Positions 50,130 to 59,979 of a stretch of DNA of 64,000 nt are shown here, piece after piece. The stretch comes from Delphinus delphis (Eukaryota > Chordata > Mammalia > Artiodactyla > Delphinidae). The notes beneath the pieces were generated by a model. That model ran no database searches. It was given only the letters and a program-made list of their open reading frames with translations, and was not told the DNA's origin. The DNA lies in contig NC_082694.2 in NCBI RefSeq assembly GCF_949987515.2, positions 71,546,080-71,610,079 on the forward strand, read 5' to 3'. Numbering within the stretch: the stretch's first letter is position 1; each line of letters begins with the position of its first letter. The translations under genes were made by a program, and so were the position numbers.

Positions 50130-52440
50130 TTTTCAGTAGAGCTGTTGAGTAAAGGGGGCTGGAATGCAGGGTGGAACATGGGACTGATGGCAAATTGAAG
50201 GATTTCTATGACTCCAATGAAGTTGGAGCAGTTCTCCACAGAATTTAACCTCAAACTTTATGGATGCAAACAGTACTCTAAGTAGGGCATTTGTTACAGA
50301 AATAAGATAAAATTTCAATGAACTACCGAAAGACAAGTGAGGGCCAGCATGTTGGTCTGGAATGACTGGGGGCTACAGACCCAATGGGAGTTTATACTTA
50401 CAAGCTGGTTCCTCTGGGCATTAACTGGGTGCTCATGAGAAAGATGGAGGCTGTGCAAGAGACCAGAAAGAGCCCCCACCTCAGTTGCAGGCAGCTGTAG
50501 GCAGACAAACATGAAATACCATGCATTTCCTTGCATCTTTTTTTCCTATTAAGTAAAAACCTTAAGCCACTGAGAGTGGGTCAGTTAAAGACTCACCCCA
50601 AAGACACAGGCAGAGACACATTGCTGCTGGGGTAAGAGTAGAAGAAAAACCTGTCTACCCCTGAGCGTGGGGGAAGGAAACCTTGTGTCTAAGATTCTAT
50701 ACCAATACCAAGCAGAGGTATTACTCCTACTACTGGTGGTGGACCAGCAGGAAAGTGCTTCCCAAGACTAATCACAGATACAAGGAGAAGTTTGGATGCC
50801 CCAGGGTGGAGGGGCAGGAACAGAGAAATCCATACCCCTGGGACTCAGGTGCATATGGCCTGCCTAAGACTGAGAGTGGATGAGGATCAGATGGTAGTGA
50901 AAGCCATCTGGTTGGGGATGGCAGACTCAGAGTCACATAAATTTTAAGGTGCTTCCAGCAGTTTAGGAGAGCCACACCAGCGCATTGTCCTTAGGGAAGA
51001 AGGCTCCAGGGCCAGTTCTGAAAGAGAAAAGGTCATGCTTCTCCCACTCCCATACCTCTTGGGGTCTAAGGTATGTCTCTTCAGATGCCTGCTCGTTGCT
51101 CTCCACTGCCAAAAGATCTCGATGTTCCATTTAGCTATAACTTCACTATCTTCTAGTGATCTAGAAGTGTTAGGTGCAAGAGGGACAGGGACATTTTTGT
51201 AAACCCTAACCAGAATTAACTTTGACTCCCCTAGGTCCCTTATTAGCTGAGCTGCCACCTGGAGGATGCACCAACCAGCTAAGAGGCGATGATGATCCCT
51301 TTCTTAGGGACAGCACATTCAGTGGCCAAACTGTCTGAGTTTAAGGAGTAAGGTGAACCAGGAGGAGGTTATGGAAGCAGAGTCAGACATCATCAGTGCA
51401 TTGTTGAACAGCTTTTCTGATAAATGATTCATTAGCGTCAGTGCAAATAGTCTAGAAAGCTAAAAACATGACACAGATTACTTTCAAGGGCCGCAATAGT
51501 ATGGACATGAGGGGCCGATTGGTAACCTGAAAAAGTGTCAGCAGCTTGAGGAACCACCAGTAGCCCTAGGGGGAGATCAAAAGTTTGATGTAGTCCATCT
51601 GCCAAGAGCCAAAAAAGGGCAGTGCCCTGTGCAGTGAGACCTCCCAGACAGGAATCATTAAGTCTGGCATGCAGTGGTATCCTCTGCATCAGAAACACAG
51701 GGTCAGACTTAATCAGAAGCTTGATTTCAGTCTAAATTAGAGAATGGACTCTTGCCATGGGTAGCTACATTAAGTGACCCAGACCATTCAATTAGCAATT
51801 AAAATTTGTTTTCAGTTTGCAGCCCCAAAGAGGCTACCTTTAATCTGTCAGTTGTAATTTTCCAAGTGGCAAACCAAACAGCTGGGCCACTGGCAACAGC
51901 CCAAGAATCTGAGTTCTGCCCACTGAAGAGAATGCTGTGTCTCCTTTTGGTTCTGCATAGCTCTGAGGCTGAACAGTCATGGCAGCCCAGTGGACACTGT
52001 CAGCTTCAGCTTCTATAAACCATTAGTGAACCAGGCTGAGGCATTTCAGGGAACCTCATTGATCCAGTAGCTTTGCTTCAGACAGTGGAGTAGGAATAAA
52101 GTTTCCCCTCAGAGGATTGCCTGCCACTTTTTCATATAAAGCCAAAATGCCGTTGGGGCAAGGCTGTCCTGTATTCTTGAATATACCATTTCCATTTGGC
52201 AAGCAAGGCTTTTGGGGGTCCTTCTCACCTTGTTAGTTGTGGAATTTAAGTTTGACCCACCCCCAAATGGGACTATCAGGCCAGAGAGTCACTAGGCCTG
52301 CCTAGATCAAGCAGACCCATCTGGAGGCTGTTTCCCTTTGCCAAAGGCTCCACTTGGCAGAATCCTCAGTAACAAAGATCTGTGCTGTTTCCAGTACCCA
52401 GAGTCTAATTGTGTTGGGGTTCACCAGCTAGTCCTGCTGG
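50130..52440 (-). pseudogene. Degenerate endogenous retrovirus pol remnant (RNase H and integrase traces)
   Basis: On the minus strand, QWAEL at 51911-51925 looks like an RNase H motif. Downstream in the same direction, WQMDYI at 51587-51604 is followed 65 nt later by DTFSGY at 51522-51539. That order and spacing fit the start of a retroviral integrase core. The two integrase motifs are in different frames, so at least one frameshift separates them, and stops occur throughout. I cannot recognise LTRs, gag or env, so the outer limits are guesses. It is an old dead copy in intron 2. It could conceivably be chance similarity. Confidence 0.45.
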
Positions 52441-52479
52441 TGGAGGTATTTAGTTTAGCCAGTAGTAGTATATCAGTGT

Positions 52480-52637
52480 TAATTTATGTGTTTTGACAAA
52501 TGTGCTGTGGTTATGTAAATTGTTAACATAGTGGATATTGGATGAAGGATGTACAGAAACTCCATACTATCTTTGCAACTTTCCTGTAAATCTAAAAGTA
52601 TTTCAAATTGAAAAATTACTTTAAAAAGTACCAGATG
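52480..52637 (+). repeat. Old LINE-1 3' end
   Basis: 'TGGATGAAGGATGTACAGAA' and 'CTAAAAGTATTTCAAATTGA' are characteristic of old mammalian L1 3' ends. Confidence 0.7.
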
Positions 52638-52815
52638 GGGCTTCCCTGGTGGCGCAGTGGTTGAGAGTCCGCCTGCCAATGCAAGGGACACGAGTTCGTG
52701 CCCCAGTCCGGGAAGATCCCACATGCCGCAGAGTGGCTGGGCCCGTGAGCCATGGCCGCTGAGCCTGTGCTCCGCAACGGGAGAGGCCACAACAGTGAGA
52801 GGCCCGCGTACTGCA
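52638..52815 (+). mobile_element. CHR-2-type SINE with internal 15-bp deletion
   Basis: This compact CHR copy lacks the segment between the two GAGCCTG repeats of the body (other copies read GAGCCTG-CGCGTCCG-GAGCCTG). It ends GCGTACTGC without a clear A tail. I found no target duplication. Confidence 0.92.
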
Positions 52816-53041
52816 AACTTTCCCACACTCATGTGGTGCTTTAGCTATTAGTCTACTCAGTGCAGTTGCAGTGTCTTGAACATGTCTTGACTTCTCATGC
52901 TATGCCCTTTTTGTATGAAATGCCCTTATCCCACCTCTTCACATGGCAAAATTAAAGCCAAGCTTCAAGGCTGTGCCTTGGTCTTACCTTTCCTGTTAGC
53001 TCATCATTGATGCTTCTGACTCAGTACTAGCACAGCTTTTT

Positions 53042-53224
53042 TTTTTTTTCGGTACACGGGCCTCTCACTGCTGTGGCCTCTCCCGTTGCGGAGCACAGGC
53101 TCAGCGGCCATGGCTCACAGGCCCATCCGCTCCGCGGCACGTGGGATCCTCCCGGACCGGGGCACAAACCCGTGTCCCCTGCATTGGCACGCGGACTCTC
53201 AACCACTGCGCCACCAGGGAAGCC
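53042..53224 (-). mobile_element. CHR-2-type SINE, same internal deletion, with 15-bp target duplication
   Basis: This antisense compact CHR copy carries the same deletion between the GAGCCTG repeats as the copy at 52638-52815. CTAGCACAGCTTTTT is repeated perfectly at 53027-53041 and 53225-53239. It ends 384 nt before exon 3. Confidence 0.95.
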
Positions 53225-53608
53225 CTAGCACAGCTTTTTGTATGTATTTCTGCTTAGGATGCTTCACAGGTTAACATTGTAAATGCTGGTAGTCATCTTC
53301 TAGAGTAAGAGTTGCTTGAGGATGGGAATAATACTTTATTCATCTTTTCATTTCCAGTATTTAGCTTGTTGCCCACTTCCAGTGAGTTGTACACAGTAAT
53401 TGTTCAAGTAGATGTTAACTGGGTGAGTGAGTGAAAAGCCTTAGGGCCATGCTATGTATGGTTATGATAGAGCTTTCCTCTTTGTGTCACTTCAGTATTA
53501 AGTACTGTCATTAAATGGATATTTGTGATTCTTGTTTACATTTTGGAATTGTATTTAAGTATTCTCGTGTATACATTATAAAATCTTTTTCTTTCATTTA
53601 TGTTTTAG

Positions 53609-53701
53609 GAGGGCCAAACATGTGGGCTATTACCTCTGAAGAACGGACTAAGCATGACAAGCAGTTTGATAACCTCAAACCCTCAGGAGGTTACATAACA
53701 G
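53609..53701 (+). CDS. ITSN2: ITSN2 exon 3 (residues 11-41, start of EH1)
   Basis: This 93-nt exon follows the acceptor TTTTAG and ends ACAG|GTTTGT, phase 1 on both sides. Because it is symmetric, skipping it would keep the frame but remove the beginning of EH1. It encodes the stretch from Gly-Gly-Pro-Asn-Met-Trp through Lys-Pro-Ser-Gly-Gly-Tyr-Ile-Thr, which contains the first helix of the EH fold (about residues 20-33, Ser-Glu-Glu-Arg ... Gln-Phe-Asp). EH domains bind Asn-Pro-Phe peptides in endocytic adaptors such as epsins and stonins. An inverted pair of CHR SINEs ends 384 nt upstream. Confidence 0.97.
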
Positions 53702-55322
53702 GTTTGTGTTTATATTTTATTTGTAAATTATGCTCCTTTTCATGTAGTATCTTATAATTAGTTTTAATTTGACTGCCATCAATTTGTATTATTTAATGAT
53801 AAAATTCATATCAATCCGAATTCTAGAATTTTTTTAAAATGTGACTTTCTTATTTTACCCGGAACCATCTTAATTTGTTGTCTTTGGATTTGGCATAATA
53901 GAAGATCTTTTCCTGATCCTAAACTTTAATTGTCCAGTTTCACATTTTAACCTTATATCTGGAAAGTTTTCCATTTATTTCTCAAGGTAGTTGAGACTTT
54001 TTTCCCTAAGCAAATTTATTAATGTGTTCTTAATATGTTGTGCCAGATACTAGTATAATGATCAGTGTTACTAAAACCTAGTAGAAATATATATATCAGA
54101 TCAGTTTTCTTGAAAATAATCTAGAATTTTTTTTTCTGGAATCTGTTTTCCTAACATTTAGCCCTCTGTCTTTGGGAGGCTTTATAAGCATTGATTGTTG
54201 ATGATAAGCATTGATTGTTGATGCTATAGCCCTTGTTTTGCAAGAAGTCCCCCAGAACCAAAAGAGGATTAATTTAGGTGTGTCTTTCAAATTTTTTTCT
54301 ATAGATGAAACTTTCTTTTCTATGCTAAAGCACCTTAGGGCTTTATTTACAGTAGTAGTAAATATAATGGCTAATATTTACCAAATCTGTACTGTATTTC
54401 AGATACTATACTAAATGTACTATCTCCTTTAACCTTCACAACAAGCCGGTGACGTTGCCCTGTCGTTGTCTGTATTTAAAGATGATAGAACTGAGACTTT
54501 GAGGTGTTCTGTAACTTGCCAAGAGATGGTTAGTGGTGATCTGGGCTTGGAAACCTTTCAGTCTGACTTTGGAGTCCATCCTCTTAAACATTATAGTTTA
54601 ATGTTATTTGCACTTCAGTAATAAAAACTACCTTACCTGGTATCCGGGTTGGGATTTGATTACCCTACTTACAAGGTAATAATTTGGTCTGTTACTGTCT
54701 CATGGATGCTGGCAGAAGACCCAGAATTCCTGAGTGAGAGACCAAGGACACTCTTTCCAATGGCACAGCTGGTAGCATGAGCACCGGCATATTTCTGTCC
54801 ATTTCCCTCGTCCCTTGAGTCACATAGGGGCCAGGCAGAGGGGCCAGAAGGATGCTGCACATGCGGTGGTTGTTATAGAAGAGGAACACTGGACTTCAGG
54901 GAACCCACCATTTTTCAGCAAGCAGTAAGCAAGCTTATTCTTTGTCCCAGAGGGAAACATTACCTCATCCTTCAAGACAGCTCACTGCAAACCCAACTCT
55001 GAGACATGATCCAGGTAAAGAGCAGTTAGGATCTTACGTTCTTGGCATACACAGCAGGACATATCAGACATATCAGACACCCATGAGGAGTATCTTTCCC
55101 AAACCTTGTATTTTTTTTAATTAGAGCTCTTCTAGGGAATAGTGTTTTTAACTATAAATTTTATTAGATAGGTGTATTATCAAATAAGACCCTAATTATG
55201 AGGAAAAACTAAGATGAATAATGTAATCTTTCATCACTGATTAATGCATATATAACTTCAGTTGTGACATTTTTGTTTTAAAACCTCTAAGTCTTATTAA
55301 AGTAATATAAATAATTTTTCTT
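53702..55322. other. Intron 3: MIR-like piece and single-copy sequence
   Basis: An antisense MIR core lies at about 54345-54600. A perfect 20-bp tandem duplication lies at 54184-54223. Nothing else is recognised. Confidence 0.55.
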
Positions 55323-55337
55323 TAATAATTGTAATTA

Positions 55338-55704
55338 GGGACTTCCTTGGTGGCACAGTGGTTAAGAATCCTCCTGCCAATGCAGGGGACACGGGTTCCA
55401 GCCCTGGTCTGGGAAGATCCCCCATGCCACGGAGCAACTAAGCCCGGGCATCACAACTACTGAGCCTCCACTCTAGAGCCCATGCTCTAGAGCCCGCGAG
55501 CCACAGTTTCTGAGCCTGTGTGCCACAATTACTGAAGCCCGCACGCCTAGAGCCTGTGTTCCGCAGTAAGAGAAGCCACCGCAATGAGAAGCCCGCGCGC
55601 CACAAAGAAGAGTAGCCCCTGCTTGCTGCAACTACAGAAAGCCCACGTGCAGCAAAGAAGACCAATGCAGCTAATCAATCAATCAACAATCAATTTATAA
55701 AAAA
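55338..55704 (+). mobile_element. CHR-1-type SINE upstream of exon 4
   Basis: This is a full long-form CHR copy with an AATCAATCAATC-type tail. TAATAATTGTAATTA is repeated perfectly at 55323-55337 and 55705-55719. Its end lies 121 nt before exon 4. Confidence 0.95.
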
Positions 55705-55825
55705 TAATAATTGTAATTAAAATAAATCAATAACATTGTTATTATTGGCCATTATTGTTATTCAGAGGCATCAAAGTAATTCCACTTACTAATACGCTGT
55801 TTGATTTTTTTTTTATTGTCTTCAG

Positions 55826-55889
55826 GTGATCAAGCACGTACCTTTTTCTTACAGTCAGGCCTGCCAGCTCCTGTTTTAGCTGAAATATG
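55826..55889 (+). CDS. ITSN2: ITSN2 exon 4 (residues 42-62, EH1)
   Basis: This is a 64-nt exon between the acceptor TCTTCAG and the donor TG|GTAAAA. It is phase 1 at entry and phase 2 at exit, so skipping it would break the frame. It encodes Gly-Asp-Gln-Ala-Arg through Ala-Glu-Ile, the helix and strand leading into the EF-hand loop of EH1. The next codon, Trp63, is split across the exon 4/5 junction. By family knowledge this is the conserved tryptophan of the EH peptide pocket. The donor is weaker than its neighbours (GTAAAA). A SINE lies about 120 nt away on each side, and both are in the sense orientation. Confidence 0.96.
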
Positions 55890-56013
55890 GTAAAATGTTT
55901 TCTTTTGTAGATGAGCTTAACTTTCTGGTAGTCTGACTTTGTTCTGTTTTTAATACTTAGTGTTAACATAAAGTTGTTTTTACTTGTAGTCTGTTGTTAA
56001 TAAGAGTATTTCT

Positions 56014-56215
56014 GGGCTTCCCTGGTGGCGCAGTGGTTGAGGGTCCGCCTGCCGATGCAGGGGACACAGGTTCGTGCCCCGGTCCGGGAGGATCCCACGT
56101 GCCGCGGAGCGGCTGGGCCCGTGAGCCATGGCTGCTGGGCCTGCGCGTCCGGAGCCTGTGCTCCGCAGCAGGAGAGGCCACAACAGTGAGAGGCCCACGT
56201 ACCGCAAAAAATTAA
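56014..56215 (+). mobile_element. CHR-2-type SINE downstream of exon 4
   Basis: This is a complete compact CHR copy. AATAAGAGTATTTCT is repeated perfectly at 55999-56013 and 56216-56230. It starts 124 nt after the exon 4 donor. Confidence 0.95.
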
Positions 56216-56230
56216 AATAAGAGTATTTCT

Positions 56231-57073
56231 TCAGCTTTTTAGAAAATAAATTTTATTGAGTAAATGACTAAAAATCAATTGGGGTTTTGTTCTATAGGAT
56301 AAATTTCTAATTTCCTTAGAATTTCTAAGGAAAGGAAATTTCTAAGTGCTTTTCTATTAAAAAAAACACTTCTTTACAATTTGGCAAGAGTCTTGATCTT
56401 CATTCTGTTATTTTGTAGTTGTTTCATTTATTTCATCATCTATAAACCCCACATTAGCCCTCCCTTCCCTTATTCCTACCTTAAAGAAATTGTTCTTTAT
56501 AATATCTAAGGTTTTGGGTTTTTAATGTATTTACAATAAACATCAACCCCTACTCCATCCTTCTTTCCATTCAGAATATCCCCATGCCTGGCAGAGTGCC
56601 AGGCACGTAGCAAGCATTCAGTAAATACTTGAACAAATGAATAAATTGTTTACAGTGGTTATACTCTTGTATAATTTCTTTCCATCTGCACTGGTGGAAT
56701 TCATCCCAAAGGTATCTAGATACTATATAGACTGATAGTATTTTATTAGATACTATCTTTGGTCAGTGTATATTAATGTACAGGTTTTAGTGTTTTGTTA
56801 TACACATACACATATTTAATTAAGTGATGATCTACATGTAAATGCTATGTCGTTGTTTCCATTTTATCATCCTCCTCAAAAGTAATGTTGACCCTGAATA
56901 ACAATCTGTCACCCTCCAAACTAAGTAGCAGATGCATTAGTTTGATCTGCTGTCAGGTTCTGTGAGGAGGGCCCTGTTCCATCCTGAATAAAAGAGTGAC
57001 TTTGAGCTCTTAAAATCAGGGGAGCTCAATACATCAAAACAAAACAAATCTACCGCCCTCATTGTCCTTTTAG
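56231..57073. other. Intron 4 remainder, nothing recognised but a hairpin
   Basis: There is a perfect 11-bp inverted repeat at 56311-56333. A short MIR-end-like phrase lies at 56590-56640. I see no exon. Confidence 0.55.
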
Positions 57074-57237
57074 GGCTTTGTCAGACCTGAACAAGGATGG
57101 GAAGATGGATCAGCAAGAGTTCTCCATAGCTATGAAACTCATCAAACTAAAGCTTCAAGGCCAACAGTTGCCCGTGGTTCTTCCCCCTATTATGAAACAA
57201 CCTCCTATGTTCTCTCCATTAATTTCTGCTCGTTTTG
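57074..57237 (+). CDS. ITSN2: ITSN2 exon 5 (residues 63-117, EF loop and end of EH1)
   Basis: This 164-nt exon completes EH1. Residues 67-78 read [12 protein letters not shown], a full EF-hand loop with acidic or polar ligands at positions 1, 3, 5, 9 and 12 and glycine at 6, so calcium binding is expected to be retained. The exon goes on through [10 protein letters not shown], the closing helix of EH domains, and ends in a proline-rich turn leading to Ser-Ala-Arg-Phe. The acceptor is TTTTAG and the donor TTTTG|GTATGT, phase 2 at entry and 1 at exit. I see no substitution at a structurally important site. Confidence 0.97.
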
Positions 57238-58163
57238 GTATGTGTTTATTAATTTAATTAGATGCATTTGATAGTTAAACTTGATTCCTAGGCATAATAT
57301 TTGAGAATCAGAAAAGGATTTGTTGGCATAAAATGACAGTCCCCAGACTCCAAGTTAACTTTCATGTCTGAGACTAGAAATGTTAAGTTCGCTGTCATAG
57401 CTAGGGAGTCCATGTGTCCTAGTTTTCCAGGGACAGTTGTGATTATGCCTGTTGTCCTGGCATCTAGTCTGGTTAGTGTTCCCTTTCATAATTCCCAGTT
57501 GGATGATAAATTATATGATCCTGCTAGTTATAGCTGAGCCTAAATACTATTCTTAATTAGTTTCCTCTATACTCTGTATGCATAACAAAACTGTGAACAA
57601 TTTAAACTCGAAATGGTTTCATTTGGGGGGTAATTTAAAGTTATACATAAGTAGAAATTTCTTTAATTTAAAGGTTAATTAGCCAGCTAAATTTAGGGCT
57701 AAAAGTTGGAGACTTCGTGCTATTTAATTTGCATATTCATCAGAGGTAACTAGTTTTCCATTAATTTTGATTAGCCATTTTCCTATTATTTGTGAGAAGC
57801 ACTCATTGGAACAGAACATTCAATTAGATATGTCTATGTATCAGAAACATGGTCTTCCACTCTAGATGTTAGACCTTAAAATACTAAATTCTTTCACTAT
57901 TGCAGTGAATTCTAGAGATAACATCAAATCCTTGTGTAACCGTATTTATATAGTGTACTTCATATTCTGCAGTTAGTAAACAAATGAGTCATCACTTTGT
58001 TCCTTTTAAAGAATTGTCCTTGAATCCATATGTATTGTGTTACATATAAGAAAAGTGAAACGTGGCATGCTTCCTTCTTGCACATAGTGTGTGTGCATAA
58101 ATGGTTCTCTTAAAGTATGCAGTATTTAGAACATCCTTTACAGGGGAGGGGAGAGTTTGGGGA

Positions 58164-58206
<43 letters not shown>

Positions 58207-58577
58207 CTCAACAGCACTGTATTTATTATCCCTACACAAAACCCCACATTTGATCAGGTAATACATTCTCTCATTGAGGATACTAATATTTAGTTGGAAA
58301 AGGCTCTTTAGTTTTATTCATGATACTAGAAGAGAATTTTTAACTCCTTAGTAGGCATTCGCTTAGTTCACACAGGTCAGAATATTGATATTAAAAGCAG
58401 TAGCTTACCTCCTGCACTGCACTGGGTCCAAGCTGCTTTAGTGAACTTTTTAAAACTAGTTTGCCAACAGTGTTTCTGTAACATAGCAGTTGCTCACTGT
58501 ACTGTGAACTTGTTTTCTGTCATGTGTTTTATAATTGGTTTAGCAGCACTGGGGAATGTGTTCTGTTTTGTCCTTAG
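57238..58577. other. Intron 5: single-copy sequence and a TG run
   Basis: It contains a (TG)n run of about 18 units at 58169-58204. Otherwise I recognise neither a repeat nor an additional exon. Confidence 0.6.
58169..58204. repeat. (TG)n microsatellite, about 18 units
   Basis: An uninterrupted TG run in intron 5. It is likely polymorphic. Confidence 0.96.
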
Positions 58578-58784
58578 GAATGGGAAGCATGCCCAATCTG
58601 TCCCTTCCTCAGTCATTGCCTCCGGTCGCACACATAGCAACTCCCTTGTCCTCTGCGACTTCAGGGACCACCCGTCCTCCCCTAATGATGCCTGCTCCCC
58701 TAGTGCCTTCTGTTAGCACTTCATCATTACCAAATGGAACCGCCAGTCTCATTCAGCCTTTATCCATTCCTTATTCTTCTTCAA
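58578..58784 (+). CDS. ITSN2: ITSN2 exon 6 (residues 118-186, EH1-EH2 linker)
   Basis: This 207-nt exon is phase 1 on both sides, a multiple of three, so skipping it would keep the frame. It encodes a Ser/Pro/Thr/Leu-rich stretch beginning GMGSMPNLS and ending PYSSS. This is the flexible linker between the two EH domains and is probably disordered. It has no recognisable catalytic or binding motif. It is separated from exon 7 by a very short intron of 132 nt that is itself open in the same frame. Linker residues such as the run after SLPQ appear to differ from the human protein as I remember it, which would fit a fast-evolving linker. Confidence 0.96.
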
Positions 58785-58916
58785 GTAAGTGCTTTGTTTC
58801 TGATGACTCGGTATTTTATTATGAAGAAACTTATATTTGCATCCCAATAGATAGATTTCCTTCATACTTTGTGAAATTGTTTGGTATGAACCTTTTTCTT
58901 TTCTCTTTTTTTTTAG
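58785..58916 (+). other. ITSN2: ITSN2 intron 6, 132 nt and open in frame
   Basis: This is the smallest intron seen here. It begins GTAAGTGC and ends in a long pyrimidine tract with TTTTAG, so both sites look strong. Its length is divisible by three and the ITSN2 frame runs through it without a stop. A transcript retaining it would therefore encode 44 extra residues in the linker. Confidence 0.85.
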
Positions 58917-59013
58917 CATTGCCTCATACGTCGTCTTACAGTCTGATGATGGGAGGATTTGGTGGTGCTAGTATACAGAAAGCCCAGTCTCTGATTGATT
59001 TAGGATCCAGTAG
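58917..59013 (+). CDS. ITSN2: ITSN2 exon 7 (residues 187-218, linker)
   Basis: This 97-nt exon follows a long pyrimidine tract with TTTTAG and ends AGTAG|GTATGA, phase 1 at entry and 2 at exit. It encodes [16 protein letters not shown] and [13 protein letters not shown], part of the EH1-EH2 linker. The short helical-looking [10 protein letters not shown] segment is shared in outline with ITSN1. No domain is assigned to this stretch in the family that I know of. The upstream intron of 132 nt lacks in-frame stops. Confidence 0.96.
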
Positions 59014-59839
59014 GTATGAATACTTAAAACTTCCAACTTTTTAGGCTTTCAATAAGGAGTATTTAACAAAAGACTTTTTTTTTTTTTTAAAGCTCTGAGC
59101 TTATCCAGGTTTTACTTTATAGTGGCCAAATGTAAACACTTGGTAAATTTACTATTTGTAATTCACATAAAATAATTTTATTTAAGAATTATTAACTGTC
59201 TGTGGTATTTTACTTTTGAAAAATATATCTTATGTAAACTAAAAATATTCTGTATTTTTAATCAATCAATTTTTTGCACAAAGCTACATTTTTCTTGCAA
59301 AAATATTTCTCAAAACATCTCATAATCATTGTACATTATTATTTCTCGAGCAAAAGCTGCTGATTGAGTATCTTTAAAATTTCAGAAAGCACAAAAGCAT
59401 CAATGTTCATTCATCACCACTCGTATAAATCACAATAATACTCTTTAAAGCAATGACCCAGAAGAACAATGTCTGCATCCTTGTTTAAACACTCACTGAT
59501 TGTGTGACCTTGTTTTTCTCAACATCACTGAGCCATAGTTTGTCCATCTAAAGGATGGAGACAGTAATACTTTTTAAGTTTGTCATGAGGATTAGAAATA
59601 ATATTTGTGAAAACCCTAGCACAATGTGGGGCCTGGCACATAGTAGGTTCTTGGTATATGGTCGTTTTGTACTTCATATGGTATTTGCTTTCCTAAGAAT
59701 AACGATAATTGATTGAATTTTTTCAGTATCAAGTATAAAAGTAATTACTGTTATATTAGAAGGTATGATTCTTATTGTCTCTGACTTAACTAAACGTATT
59801 TTATTTAGTAACAAAAATTTTAAATAAATTTTGTTACAG
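59014..59839. other. Intron 7: MIR-like piece, rest unrecognised
   Basis: A sense MIR-like core lies at about 59480-59660. I see no exon. Confidence 0.55.
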
Positions 59840-59979
59840 CTCAACTTCCTCAACTGCTTCCCTCTCAGGGAACTCACCCAAGACTGGGACCTCAGAGTGG
59901 GCAGTTCCTCAGCCTTCAAGATTAAAATATCGGCAAAAATTTAATAGTCTTGACAAAAGCATGAGTGGATACCTCTCAG
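59840..59979 (+). CDS. ITSN2: ITSN2 exon 8 (residues 219-265, linker end and start of EH2)
   Basis: This 140-nt exon sits between the acceptor TTACAG and the strong donor CAG|GTAAGT, phase 2 at entry and 1 at exit. It begins with a serine/threonine-rich run ([17 protein letters not shown]), then [20 protein letters not shown] and MSGYLSG, the first helix and turn of the second EH domain. The Trp-Ala-Val-Pro-Gln motif that opens EH2 is a hallmark of both intersectins. The rest of EH2, including its EF loop, lies past the right edge. Codon 266 is split after its first base. Confidence 0.96.

Noticed and set aside
58556..59044. A single 162-codon gene
   Set aside because: It is exons 6 and 7 of ITSN2 read through intron 6. 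The exon parts match intersectin and clear splice sites bound them. The open intron is reported as a finding instead.
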